Assembly (NCBI GenBank): GCA_030432925.1
Contig: JAUILT010000004.1
Coordinates: 1 to 58,557 of the forward strand
Direction of reading: 5' to 3'
Origin: Bdellovibrionia bacterium
Lineage (GTDB): Bacteria; Bdellovibrionota; Bdellovibrionia; Bdellovibrionales; UBA1609
DNA length: 58,557 nt
Made by a program: the position numbers and the translations under genes
Shown here: piece after piece, positions 17,949 through 26,649 of the stretch
Position numbering within the stretch: position 1 is the first letter of the stretch
How the letters are laid out: every line of letters begins with the position of its first letter
The notes under the pieces: model-generated
The model's input: the letters and a program-made list of their open reading frames with translations, nothing else
Database searches by the model: none
What the model was told of the DNA's origin: nothing

Positions 17949-18821
17949 ATGAGTAAGTATCATATTTCTCATCAAGGGAAAACTATCGGACCCTACGAGT
18001 TCGAAGAGATCCTCAACAAAGTCAAGTCTTCAGAGTTGAACCTTATGGATTTCATTTATGATGAAGAGAAATCAGATTGGGTGATGCTTATGGAGTTTGG
18101 TCCCTTGGCTGAAAAGCTGAAAGATATCAAACCTCAAGCTCCACCGAAACCAGAGGCACCACCAAAAGCAAAAGAGGAGCAAGAAGAAGAACAGGAATTC
18201 CAGGCAACGGCAGAAAGAGTTAAGAAGGACAACTCTGGAGCAGCCAACGCAGATCACCTGGTGACAGAGTGGTATGTTCTTAAAGGTGAGAATAAATTTG
18301 GCCCATTTGCCTTTACGGATGTTCTTAAAATGCTTCAGCAAAAAGTTGTTTTTGAGTTTGATTTTGCCTGGCACCCAGGGCTATCCACCTGGAAGCGAAT
18401 TGCTGAATTAGAGGCTTTTGGAGTCGAAAATATCAATCAGCTCAAGACAACTTTGATGCCAGAGATTGAAGATGTGTTTTTTCGTAGAAGGCATCGGCGT
18501 GTAGGATATGGAGCTACCGTGTTGGTTCACGACAATAGTCAGATTTGGAAAGGTCAAGGAGTAGAGATCAGTGCAGGGGGAGCGGGTGTTATTATGGAAA
18601 ACTCTATGCTTCAGCCGGGACAAACTTTGCACTTACACTTTAAACCTTGTGATGGAGTTCCTCCCTTTAATGCGGTCTGTGAAGTGGTTAGTAAGAAGTA
18701 TGTGGATGGGATAAAAGATAAGCATGCTCCGATTCGATATGGTTTGAAATTTACTAATATTAATGAGCAAACACAGAAAGTATTGCAGGACTATTCCAAG
18801 TCTGGATCATCAGCCGCCTAA
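17949..18821 (+). CDS. Double GYF_2 + PilZ domain protein
   Basis: 290 residues. The first GYF_2-like domain is at ~3-55 (ISHQGKTIGPYEFEEIL). A Pro/Glu-rich linker follows at ~60-100, then a second GYF_2-like domain at ~108-165 (WYVLKGENKFGPFAFTDVL, then WHPGLSTWKRI). A PilZ-type domain lies at ~180-285, entered by RRRHRRVGYG, which may serve as the Arg-rich c-di-GMP switch, with the later ISAGGAGV in place of the usual D/NxSxxG. Probably a soluble c-di-GMP effector whose GYF domains bind Pro-rich partners. ATG at 17949 has AAAGG 7 nt upstream. It lies just before the gliding-type operon, which suggests a regulatory link (inference). Confidence 0.85.
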   Translation: MSKYHISHQGKTIGPYEFEEILNKVKSSELNLMDFIYDEEKSDWVMLMEFGPLAEKLKDIKPQAPPKPEAPPKAKEEQEEEQEFQATAERVKKDNSGAANADHLVTEWYVLKGENKFGPFAFTDVLKMLQQKVVFEFDFAWHPGLSTWKRIAELEAFGVENINQLKTTLMPEIEDVFFRRRHRRVGYGATVLVHDNSQIWKGQGVEISAGGAGVIMENSMLQPGQTLHLHFKPCDGVPPFNAVCEVVSKKYVDGIKDKHAPIRYGLKFTNINEQTQKVLQDYSKSGSSAA

Positions 18822-19043
18822 GTGCTGATATTGAAATAGTTTAAGTGGTTCGTTTGTTGTGTATGTAATCTGAGAACCAATACTTCCGTAACGGCTATGC
18901 CTGATCGGAGCTATTGAGGGCTCGTCGCATGTACTCAGTCCAAATACCCTCAATTTATTTAAAGAAATCAATGGATCAGCACCCGCCCAGTGTTAAAGCA
19001 CGGGGCTTGTGCCACTTTGACCACTACTCAAGGGGGTGAGGCA
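18822..19043 (+). other. Intergenic leader of the Agl/Glt-like operon
   Basis: 222 bp with no gene. It contains TTGAGGG (18914-18920) and CCCTCAA (18949-18955), a 7-bp inverted repeat with a long loop followed by a short T-rich stretch, possibly a weak terminator for the GYF/PilZ gene. An AAGGGGGTGAGG ribosome site at 19030-19041 fixes the start of the next gene. I see no convincing -35/-10 pair. Confidence 0.4.
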
Positions 19044-19769
19044 ATGGAAAATTTAGTCACAATGATCACAGATAGCGGTATTGCGGGCTATGTGATTATT
19101 ATTATGGGTGCAGCTGGTCTGGCCTTGATTATAGAGAGAATTAAGACTTTGTATTTTGATTACAATATCAAAACAGAGGATTTTATGAGGCAGGTAAAAA
19201 GCCTGGTGATGAACGACAAAGTAGAAGAGGCTGTAACATACTGTGCTGCCAATGAACAGGCGCCACTTGCCCACGTAGTTAAGGGAGTCCTTGAGCGTTC
19301 TGACCGTGATGATGAAGGTATCAATCAGGGTCTGGACATTGCTCTTGCTGAAATTATTCCTAACCTTGGAAAGAGATTAGGATATCTTGCGATGATTGCC
19401 AATGTGGCAACTCTGACAGGTTTACTTGGAACAATTCATGGCTTGATTATGTCATTTCAGGCGGTCAGTTTTGCTGATCCAGCGCAGAAGCAGACTATTC
19501 TAGCTCAAGGGATCTCTATGGCCATGAATACAACAGCGTTGGGTTTGAGTGTGGCTATTCCGGTTTCCATGATGTATGCATTTTTGCACTCAAGGCAAAA
19601 TCATATTCTAGAAGAAATTACAGAGCATTCCGCAAAGGTTGTGGATCTATTGACAACCCGTCATTACACACCCTTTACCAGCACGGGAGCCTTTCCACAG
19701 AATATGTCAGATGCAGATATTGCCGGATTAAAAAAGCAACCTCCAGCGCCTAGTAACAAGGCTGTGTAA
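19044..19769 (+). CDS. TolQ/ExbB/MotA-like proton-channel subunit (AglR-like)
   Basis: 241 residues, inner membrane. TM1 is at ~12-32, and a cytoplasmic loop leads to two more TMs at ~113-140 and ~158-182. The core LGTIHGLIMSF and NTTALGLSVAIP match the TolQ/ExbB family, including a channel-lining Thr. In Myxococcus the homologue AglR forms the gliding motor with AglQ/AglS. Two ExbD/TolR-like genes follow at once. ATG at 19044 is chosen because AAGGGGGTGAG precedes it; an in-frame start 18 codons upstream is spurious. Confidence 0.9.
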   Translation: MENLVTMITDSGIAGYVIIIMGAAGLALIIERIKTLYFDYNIKTEDFMRQVKSLVMNDKVEEAVTYCAANEQAPLAHVVKGVLERSDRDDEGINQGLDIALAEIIPNLGKRLGYLAMIANVATLTGLLGTIHGLIMSFQAVSFADPAQKQTILAQGISMAMNTTALGLSVAIPVSMMYAFLHSRQNHILEEITEHSAKVVDLLTTRHYTPFTSTGAFPQNMSDADIAGLKKQPPAPSNKAV

Positions 19770-19782
19770 GAGGGAGTGAAAA

Positions 19783-20343
19783 ATGGCTAAGACGTATCAC
19801 AAGATTAAAAGAACTGAGGATTTTGAAGCTAACTTTGAGCTAGACCTCTCGCCGATGTTGGCGTTAATGGTTTGCCTTATCCCCATTATGCTTTTGTCCA
19901 CGGTTTTTGTAAAAGTGACAGTCATTGATACGCCTCTTCCTCAGGTAGTGCAAAAAGCCATTGAGAATGATCGCAAAAAAAAGCAGCGGAGCGTGGAGAT
20001 TACTGTGGCTATGCATAAAAATAAAGAACTTCAACTATTGGTGACAGTGGATGGAAAGACATCGGTTAAAAAGAGCATCAAAGCCACGGCGAATGCTTGG
20101 AACTATAGTGATTTAAATGCAGAGTTGGTCAAGGTTAAGCAACAATATCCAAAAGTTTTTCAATTGAACCTGAATCCTACAAAAGAAGTTTCATACGATG
20201 AAATTGTCAAAATAATGGATGAGGTGAGAACTGTTAAAGATGAAAATATAAAACTTTATGTGACTGATGAGGACACTAAAGAAAAGGTCGAGACCAATAT
20301 CATGTTTCCAGATGTGATATTTGCAAATGTGTTGGAAGGGTAA
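19783..20343 (+). CDS. TolR/ExbD-like protein lacking the conserved membrane Asp
   Basis: 186 residues: a short cytoplasmic N terminus, one TM (~22-42) and a periplasmic domain, as in ExbD/TolR/AglS. The family TM begins with the pattern T/S-P-x-x-D and its Asp carries protons. Here the segment reads LDLSPMLALMVCLIPIMLLS, with Ala27 in place of that Asp. The periplasmic domain ends in a TolR-like dimerisation fold (EVSYDEIVKIMDEV). It may be a structural or regulatory stator subunit that assembles with the second ExbD-like protein, which keeps its Asp (inference). It lies 13 bp after the TolQ-like gene and 4 bp before the next. Confidence 0.88.
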   Translation: MAKTYHKIKRTEDFEANFELDLSPMLALMVCLIPIMLLSTVFVKVTVIDTPLPQVVQKAIENDRKKKQRSVEITVAMHKNKELQLLVTVDGKTSVKKSIKATANAWNYSDLNAELVKVKQQYPKVFQLNLNPTKEVSYDEIVKIMDEVRTVKDENIKLYVTDEDTKEKVETNIMFPDVIFANVLEG

Positions 20344-20347
20344 TGTC

Positions 20348-20860
20348 ATGAGAAGAGCTGTGGATAAATTTAAGCAAAATAATAAAAAAGCTACTTTCAC
20401 ACTTCAACTGACAGCTATGGTGGACATGTTCACTATTATGATTGTATTTTTGTTGAAAAGCTATTCTACAAGTGCTGTTCATATTACCCCTCAAAAAGGT
20501 TTAAAACTTCCTCATTCATCATCCTATACGCAGCCAGTGGAAGCTTTGAAGTTAGTAGTGTCTTTAGATGGAATTTACGTAGACGATAAGCAAATTGTTC
20601 CTATGGAAAATGGTGAGCTGGCTAAAGCTGACACAGACTCTAATGATCCGGATTTTATTAGAGGTCTTTATGAGGTTCTCAATCGAGAGGCAGAAAAATC
20701 TCGTGATATTGCGAAAGAAAATGAAGAGCATGAGTTTGAAGGTAAGGTGGTGATGCAAGCTGATTCTCGCTTGGCCTACGGCGTTCTTAAAAAAGTGATG
20801 TATACATCATCCATGGCGGGCTTCGCAGATATGAAGTTGGCCACAGTGAGTTTTGATTAG
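20348..20860 (+). CDS. TolR/ExbD-like proton-channel subunit (AglS/AglQ-like)
   Basis: 170 residues with one TM (~18-40). The membrane Asp is present (Asp26 in TAMVDMFTIMIVFLL), so this is the likely proton-conducting partner of the TolQ-like channel. The periplasmic domain follows TolR (RLAYGVLKKVMYTSSMAGF). ATG at 20348 is chosen, with AAGGG upstream; the nine codons before it would overlap the previous gene. Together with the two preceding genes it forms the predicted motor. Confidence 0.9.
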   Translation: MRRAVDKFKQNNKKATFTLQLTAMVDMFTIMIVFLLKSYSTSAVHITPQKGLKLPHSSSYTQPVEALKLVVSLDGIYVDDKQIVPMENGELAKADTDSNDPDFIRGLYEVLNREAEKSRDIAKENEEHEFEGKVVMQADSRLAYGVLKKVMYTSSMAGFADMKLATVSFD

Positions 20861-20872
20861 GAGAAAATGTAA

Positions 20873-23800
20873 GTGAAGTTACTGCACCGACAATTGACAG
20901 TTTTAGGTATATTGATCGCTTTCTGGGCAACACAGGCGATAGGGCAAGGCACTGCCGTAGGCAACACTCTTGATGCTCTTAAATATATCGAGGGTAACGA
21001 AACAGAAAATGAAAAACGAGCGGCAAAAACAGAGCTATTGGTGGCTGCTAGTGAAAAGCGGGCTCTTTCTCAGTTAAAGAAGCTGATTCGCAAGCATAAA
21101 GGGACTTATATTGAGGCTGATTTGTGGTTTCGAATGGCAGAACTTCATATGAGGCGCTCAAAAACGGAAAGATTTTTTGAACTTCACAGAAAATCTGAAA
21201 CTGTAGTGAATCTGGCTCCTCGAAAAGTTAAAAAAGCGTCTTCAAAAAGAGAAGTTGTTAAAGCTGTTGGAATTTACGAGAAGCTACAGAGAAATTTTAG
21301 AAAGTTTGAAAAAATGGACTTGGTGATTTTTAATAACGCTTTTGCTAGGCAAACGTTAGGGCAAACAAAGACGGCTTCTAGGTTATATAATGACCTGATT
21401 AAGCTATTTCCTAGGTCACCTCTTGTTCCAGATGCTCACTTAGCTATTGGAGAGATTCAGTTCGATAAACAGAAGTTTCAAGTGGCACTGACGCACTTTT
21501 TATCTATCGAAAATTATCCGACTTCTCGAGTTTTTCCATATGGAATGTATAAAGCTGCATGGACTTACTACAATTTAAGAAAAGAAGACTTGGGGTTAAA
21601 AAAGTTAGAGGAAGTTGTAGCTTTTGGAAAAATGGTTGAAGAAAAGGGTATTGACTCTAGGTTAGACTTAAGAAAAGAAGCCTTGGCAGATATGACAATC
21701 TTTTTTGAAGATGTTTACCCGTCGACAAAAGCATATAGTTATTTTTCACAACAGGCTGGAAGCCTGCCGGTGACGCCAGTAATATTGAAATTGTCGTACA
21801 TTTACGACCGCCATAGCCGTTATCAAGATAAGCTGACAGTTCTGACAGATCTTATGGACAAACAGCCTTATGCTCAACTGATTCCTGAAGTTCATGATCA
21901 GCTGATTTGGAACTACGAAAATATGAAAAAGCGAGAATTAGCTGTTAAGCAAATGGAAAAATTCTATGAAACCTGTGAACCCGATAGTCGTTGGACGCGC
22001 AGGCAGTTCAAAATTGCTGAAACTGAATACAAAGTAGCTTTACAGACGCCAGATAAGGGAGTTGAGAAGCCCAAAATTGAAACCATTGCCAACGATTGTC
22101 AAAAAATGATCAATGCAACGTCTCTGAAATTAGCAGGGAAGTGGTTAAGAACTTGGAAAAAGAATAAGGGATATCCTATTTTTGCCGAATCTGCTGAAGC
22201 GGCTTATGCTATTTACCTAAGAAAGTCTAAACCCTCTAAGGTAGCAAATAAAGCTCGCTTCACCTACGCGGAGCTCTTATTTCAAAGAAAAAAGTTTCGT
22301 GAGGCGAGTGCTCAGTATGCTCAAACAGCTGAAAATACCAAAGATAAAAAGTTAAAACATGATTCTGGTTATGCGGCGCTTTTGTCTTTAGAAAAGTCAG
22401 CGGGTGATCAGTGGTCATCTTCTGATGAAGAGCTTTTCAAAAAACTAGCAAAGGCTTACGTAAATGCCAATCCTAATGGAGAGTTTCGGTTAGATATTGA
22501 GTTTAAAATTGGTCTCATAGCCTACGAGAAAGAAAGATACGATGAAGCAGCTCCCATTTTTCTGGGATTGGGAAGAAAATACGGGAAAACTGAAAAGGGT
22601 TTGAAGGCTCAAGATTTGTATTTGGATATTTTGAATATTAAAAAAGACTATGCGGCCTTAACAGCTTTTTCAAAAGAACTTTTAAGCACTGGGGGAAGTC
22701 AAGAGCGCCTCGATAAATTGAGCAGGGTCTATCAACAGGCGTGGTTTTTACAGATCCAACATCTGGAAGAAAAAAAGGAGTACGCCAAAGCAATTACTGA
22801 ATATCAAAAATTCACAAAAGAAAATCCAAACTCCATACTCTCTGAAAAAGCTTGGTGGAATGTCACGCAATTACTTTATAAAACCCTTAGATTCGATGAG
22901 GCAGCAGCTTCAAGCCTAATATTTTATAATAGATACCCTAAAGCCAAACAAGCTCAAGATGCTCTCTTGAAGGCAGCCCAAACCTATGAGTCATTGGGGC
23001 AGTTGAATCAGGCTGTAGTTGTTTTACAAAAGCTAATGAAAGTAGATGTGGCTAATAAAGAAAAGTGGATGACTTTGGCTGCAGACTTTTCTTTTTTGAG
23101 TCATCAAAGGGAAAAATCTAAAAAGTGGTATAAGGAGTTACTGAAGTCAGAAAATCCTGAGGTATCTTCAAAGGCTTTGGAGCAATTACTAAAAATTGCA
23201 GATATTGAAAGTGACCAAGAGACTATTAAAAAATATCAGGCTGAGGCTTTGATCCAAAATGTGCAGCCTCGAGCGAGTTTAGTTCAGTTAGAGCGAGTAG
23301 AGGTGTTGTATAAATCTGGTCAGGCCAGTGAGGCATTTACTCAAGCAAAAAAGGTTTTGAATATGGGAGAGGCAGCCTCTAAATATGCTAAATCTAAAGC
23401 TCGATTTATTCAAGCTCGGATTTTAGAGGATGAGTTCCGAAGGCAAAGCGTAAAGACGCGTGTAGAGCGGGTGGCTCTGGTTTTAGGAATGAAAACTGAA
23501 AAGCTAGAGAAAACACAAAGGGCTTATCAGTCAGCGATGAGGTATGGAGATCCTTATGTGGCTGTTGAATCGCTGCAAAGATTGGCGAACCTTTATCAGA
23601 CTTATGTGAATGACCTGAAAACAATGCCTTTGCCCACGGGATTAACAGCCAACGATGAGCCAACATTTCGTGGAGAAATATCTCAACTTTCGATTCCTCT
23701 AGAGGAGAAGAGTGTAGAGACTATGGCAAAGGCCTTGGAGGCCGCTAAAGATTTGGAGATAAGAGATGGAACCATTGCAGAACTTCGACAAAAGCTGGAT

Positions 23801-23890
23801 GACCTCAATATGAAGCCCAACACTCGTCTCAAGCTAAATATTGAACCGGCCCGTTTGTCTGTTCCTGTGGTGAAAGGGGTGGGATCATGA
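20873..23890 (+). CDS. Large periplasmic TPR protein (GltD/AgmU-like)
   Basis: 1005 residues with a signal peptide (~1-24, cleavage after Ala-Ile-Gly) and then tandem TPR-like helical hairpins over almost the whole length, e.g. ADLWFRMAELHMRR, AHLAIGEIQFDKQKF and AWWNVTQLLYKTLRF. Size, position after the motor genes and predicted periplasmic location match GltD (AgmU) of the Myxococcus gliding complex. GTG start with AGGA ~10 nt upstream. It overlaps the next gene (ATGA at 23887), indicating coupled translation. Assignment to GltD rests on synteny and architecture, not on a search. Confidence 0.82.
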   Translation: MKLLHRQLTVLGILIAFWATQAIGQGTAVGNTLDALKYIEGNETENEKRAAKTELLVAASEKRALSQLKKLIRKHKGTYIEADLWFRMAELHMRRSKTERFFELHRKSETVVNLAPRKVKKASSKREVVKAVGIYEKLQRNFRKFEKMDLVIFNNAFARQTLGQTKTASRLYNDLIKLFPRSPLVPDAHLAIGEIQFDKQKFQVALTHFLSIENYPTSRVFPYGMYKAAWTYYNLRKEDLGLKKLEEVVAFGKMVEEKGIDSRLDLRKEALADMTIFFEDVYPSTKAYSYFSQQAGSLPVTPVILKLSYIYDRHSRYQDKLTVLTDLMDKQPYAQLIPEVHDQLIWNYENMKKRELAVKQMEKFYETCEPDSRWTRRQFKIAETEYKVALQTPDKGVEKPKIETIANDCQKMINATSLKLAGKWLRTWKKNKGYPIFAESAEAAYAIYLRKSKPSKVANKARFTYAELLFQRKKFREASAQYAQTAENTKDKKLKHDSGYAALLSLEKSAGDQWSSSDEELFKKLAKAYVNANPNGEFRLDIEFKIGLIAYEKERYDEAAPIFLGLGRKYGKTEKGLKAQDLYLDILNIKKDYAALTAFSKELLSTGGSQERLDKLSRVYQQAWFLQIQHLEEKKEYAKAITEYQKFTKENPNSILSEKAWWNVTQLLYKTLRFDEAAASSLIFYNRYPKAKQAQDALLKAAQTYESLGQLNQAVVVLQKLMKVDVANKEKWMTLAADFSFLSHQREKSKKWYKELLKSENPEVSSKALEQLLKIADIESDQETIKKYQAEALIQNVQPRASLVQLERVEVLYKSGQASEAFTQAKKVLNMGEAASKYAKSKARFIQARILEDEFRRQSVKTRVERVALVLGMKTEKLEKTQRAYQSAMRYGDPYVAVESLQRLANLYQTYVNDLKTMPLPTGLTANDEPTFRGEISQLSIPLEEKSVETMAKALEAAKDLEIRDGTIAELRQKLDDLNMKPNTRLKLNIEPARLSVPVVKGVGS

Positions 23891-24834
23891 ATCGCACACT
23901 ATTGAAATTAATATTACTGGGATTCGTATTGATATCTGTTGGTTGTGCCAACAATGGTGTCAAAAAGGGTAAGACGGCGAGTGAATCTGCTGTTTACTTA
24001 AAGGGTATTCATTCAAAGATATTGGATCCAACAACAAAAAACAAAACGCTTTCTTGTAAGGTGCAGTCAGAAATAAAAGAAAAAAGCTGGGTAAAGATTG
24101 TGGCTTGGGCCAATGATTGTGTTCAATTGGGCCATTTTAAGCAGGTGGAGTTCTATGGTAATTACTTAGCGAAAAACCATCATATGGGACCTTGGGGGGC
24201 CTATTTTCTCAGTTTAGCGGCTGAGAATAGAGGAGAAGTGGATCGAGCTCTCTGGATGATCGAACTGGCATTAAAGAAAACACCTAATGAAGGTTTACTT
24301 TTATATCAAAAGGGACGTTTAACTTGGGCTGCCAAAGAGTTCGAAGTGGCTGTTAAAATATTTGAGAGAGCTTTAAAACTTAGGCCTGACCTTTTGGGGG
24401 CTCGAATGATGTTGGGGCAGCTTTATTACCGAGATCAAGAGTTTGCTCAAGCAAAAAAACACTTTTCTGTAGCTGTTAAACTTGACAACCGTATGACAGA
24501 TGCCTGGGTTGGACTGGCTGAATGTGAGCTGGAGAACGGTAACGCTGAAGCGGCTCTTGCATCTCTAGAAAAGGCTATTGATTTAGCTCCTAAAAACTTG
24601 GATTACCGAATGCGTGAAGCTTTTGTTTATGAGAGAGTCATCAAAAATAATCAGCAAGCCCTCTCTGCATATAAGAATATTCGTAGAATGGGGAGACGCC
24701 TTGGAATGACACCGTCTGTGACAAAGCAGTTGAACGAAAAGATTGAACAGTTAAAAAGTCAAGTTGCCAGGGAAACTCCAGGAGAGCAGGTGAGTCAAAG
24801 AAGCCCTGCCCGGGAAGAGGGGGTGTCCAAATGA
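23887..24834 (+). CDS. TPR lipoprotein (GltE/AglT-like)
   Basis: 315 residues. The signal is at ~4-19 with a lipobox Ile-Ser-Val-Gly-Cys (Cys20), so lipidated. At least four TPR units lie at ~95-265 (GAYFLSLAAENRGEVDRAL, LYQKGRLTWAAKEFEVAV, ARMMLGQLYYRDQEFAQA and AWVGLAECELENGNAEAAL). A TPR lipoprotein after the large TPR protein fits GltE (AglT) of the gliding machine, which connects periplasmic parts to the outer membrane. It overlaps both neighbours by 4 bp. Confidence 0.82.
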   Translation: MNRTLLKLILLGFVLISVGCANNGVKKGKTASESAVYLKGIHSKILDPTTKNKTLSCKVQSEIKEKSWVKIVAWANDCVQLGHFKQVEFYGNYLAKNHHMGPWGAYFLSLAAENRGEVDRALWMIELALKKTPNEGLLLYQKGRLTWAAKEFEVAVKIFERALKLRPDLLGARMMLGQLYYRDQEFAQAKKHFSVAVKLDNRMTDAWVGLAECELENGNAEAALASLEKAIDLAPKNLDYRMREAFVYERVIKNNQQALSAYKNIRRMGRRLGMTPSVTKQLNEKIEQLKSQVARETPGEQVSQRSPAREEGVSK

Positions 24835-25076
24835 AGGTCTTAATATTTATTGCTATGTTATTCGTATATACAGATGTGCAAGCAGAAGATGGCAAGAAGG
24901 TTAGATACAAAAAAACTCAAAATGTCAGTTTTGATGGAACAGATATCGATGGGACTGTTAGAAGTCCCGATGGTGCCTATTTGGTACAGAAAAAGGGGAT
25001 TAAATTTTTGCCTTTGTATAAAGTCAAGAAACAGTTTGATGAGAGCATAAAGGAATCTGTGGATTACTTGAGGTAA
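24831..25076 (+). CDS. Small periplasmic component of the Glt-like cluster
   Basis: 81 residues: a signal peptide (~1-18, cleavage after Val-Gln-Ala), then a basic, mixed alpha/beta mature part of ~63 residues with FDGTDIDGTVRSPDGAYLVQ. It overlaps the TPR lipoprotein gene by 4 bp and ends 5 bp before the FHA gene, so it is clearly an operon member. Its position suggests the counterpart of GltF, but no motif confirms that. Confidence 0.75.
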   Translation: MKVLIFIAMLFVYTDVQAEDGKKVRYKKTQNVSFDGTDIDGTVRSPDGAYLVQKKGIKFLPLYKVKKQFDESIKESVDYLR

Positions 25077-25081
25077 GGGTT

Positions 25082-26581
25082 ATGAAAAGAGTTGAGTTGG
25101 AAGTCGAGCATAGCTATAAAAACCGATTCGTTGGAAAGCATCGGTTGAAGCCTACTGACGATATGACAGTGATGGGCTCATCAAGAAATGCACAGATTCG
25201 TTTATTGGGAGATGCTGTTGCTGGAATTCATGCCACTTTAGAGCATACAGATGATGGCTGGATACTTTCTGATTTGGGGAGTGACAAAGGTACTTGGATT
25301 AAAAAGAGACCTATTGTACAGCAGCAGATTCGAGGCACAGTGAGTGCGAATATTGGTGGTCATGTCATCAAAATGACTCCTCATGAGATCAATAGCGATA
25401 TTTTCAAGACAGATAAAGCCATAACCTCTCAAGGAAATCAGATGTTTCATCAGGTGATTTTGAGAAAGCGTGGCATGGTTGTGGAGTCCATGTTGTTGCC
25501 TCAGGAAGAGGAGTATAGATATTCACATGGTGATACATTCACTATTATCAAGGCGCCAACGAGCAAAGATAAGTGGGTGACTAAAAGTATTGGTGAAGTC
25601 ACTATTCAAAGTAGGCTGACTAGTTCAGATCATATGCAACTTTCTGGCAAAGAAAAAATAGCTGGACTTGTTGACCCATCATTAAGAGCTCCCCTTGGTG
25701 GAGCTGTGCTGCTACTTATGTTATTTTTTGCCATCATTTTATTTGCCCCCATGAAGCCCAATGAGGATTTAGTAGAGTTAAAGCCAGAAAAAAACCCTTA
25801 CACGCGAATGATTTTTGATGCCAAAAAAATTAAGAAGAACAAGAAAAAAGCAGTCAAGATTACCAAAAATATCAAAGGGCATACAAAAAAGGCTCAAACA
25901 AAAACTCCTGTAAATGTAGCAAAATCTAGCGCTAAAAAGAAACCCAGCAAGAGGGCAGCTAAAGTGGTTAGCAAAATTAAAGCAGCGGGACTTGGTCAAT
26001 TGATTGGGAAAATTTCAAAACGTGCCGCTAAAACAGCCACTTTTGTGCAGGCCTCAGGAAGATCGCCAGACTCTAAGGGTACAGGTCGGGCTCTCGGCTT
26101 GGCTGGAAGTGCTACACTTGGAAAGACTGGAAAAATTGGTGGCTCTGCGGGAGAAAAAATTGGTGGTGTTAGTACGGCTGGAAAAGGGGGAGGCAGCTCT
26201 GCCTATAAAGGTATTGGAGGATTGGCTCAAGGAAATGTGGGCAATGCTGAGGTCGGTGTGCTCGAAGAGGAAACTGAAGTTCAAGGTGGCTTGGAGCGTG
26301 AGGTGATTGCCAGATATATTAAATCCCAGTTAGGGCAGATTCGTTATTGTTACGAAAGGCAGCTGAGTGCTAGTCCTGATTTGTACGGAAAAGTAAAAGT
26401 AAAGTTTACTATTGGTGCTGCGGGCAGTGTGGTGGCCCAGGCAATCAATGCAACATCATTAAAGAACGCCATGGTTGAAGGATGTATCTTGAGGCGTATT
26501 GCAGGTTGGCGGTTTCCTAGGCCAGAGGGCGGAACACAGGTCAACGTTTCCTACCCTTTTCTCTTCAAGAGTACGAAGTAG
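25082..26581 (+). CDS. FHA-TM-TonB-like trans-envelope protein (GltG-like)
   Basis: 499 residues. The N-terminal cytoplasmic FHA-like domain is at ~5-80; a second beta domain may follow at ~115-185. One TM is at ~208-226. A periplasmic Lys/Ala-rich and then Gly-rich stalk spans ~230-400, and a C-terminal AgmX/PglI-type TonB-like domain lies at ~405-497 (IRYCYERQL, then GKVKVKF). This is the architecture of GltG, which links cytoplasmic signals to periplasmic parts of the gliding complex. The FHA phospho-Thr pocket looks weakened: the usual Gly-Arg is Gly32-Ser33 and the usual Ser-x-x-His is Ala47-x-x-His50. The preceding TTATG has a close GGT ribosome site. Confidence 0.88.
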   Translation: MKRVELEVEHSYKNRFVGKHRLKPTDDMTVMGSSRNAQIRLLGDAVAGIHATLEHTDDGWILSDLGSDKGTWIKKRPIVQQQIRGTVSANIGGHVIKMTPHEINSDIFKTDKAITSQGNQMFHQVILRKRGMVVESMLLPQEEEYRYSHGDTFTIIKAPTSKDKWVTKSIGEVTIQSRLTSSDHMQLSGKEKIAGLVDPSLRAPLGGAVLLLMLFFAIILFAPMKPNEDLVELKPEKNPYTRMIFDAKKIKKNKKKAVKITKNIKGHTKKAQTKTPVNVAKSSAKKKPSKRAAKVVSKIKAAGLGQLIGKISKRAAKTATFVQASGRSPDSKGTGRALGLAGSATLGKTGKIGGSAGEKIGGVSTAGKGGGSSAYKGIGGLAQGNVGNAEVGVLEEETEVQGGLEREVIARYIKSQLGQIRYCYERQLSASPDLYGKVKVKFTIGAAGSVVAQAINATSLKNAMVEGCILRRIAGWRFPRPEGGTQVNVSYPFLFKSTK

Positions 26582-26649
26582 AAAAAAGGTTGGGAAACCC
26601 ATTTTGGAAGGCAATAAGGTTGGAGTGAAGGCTCCAGGAGGATACATCT

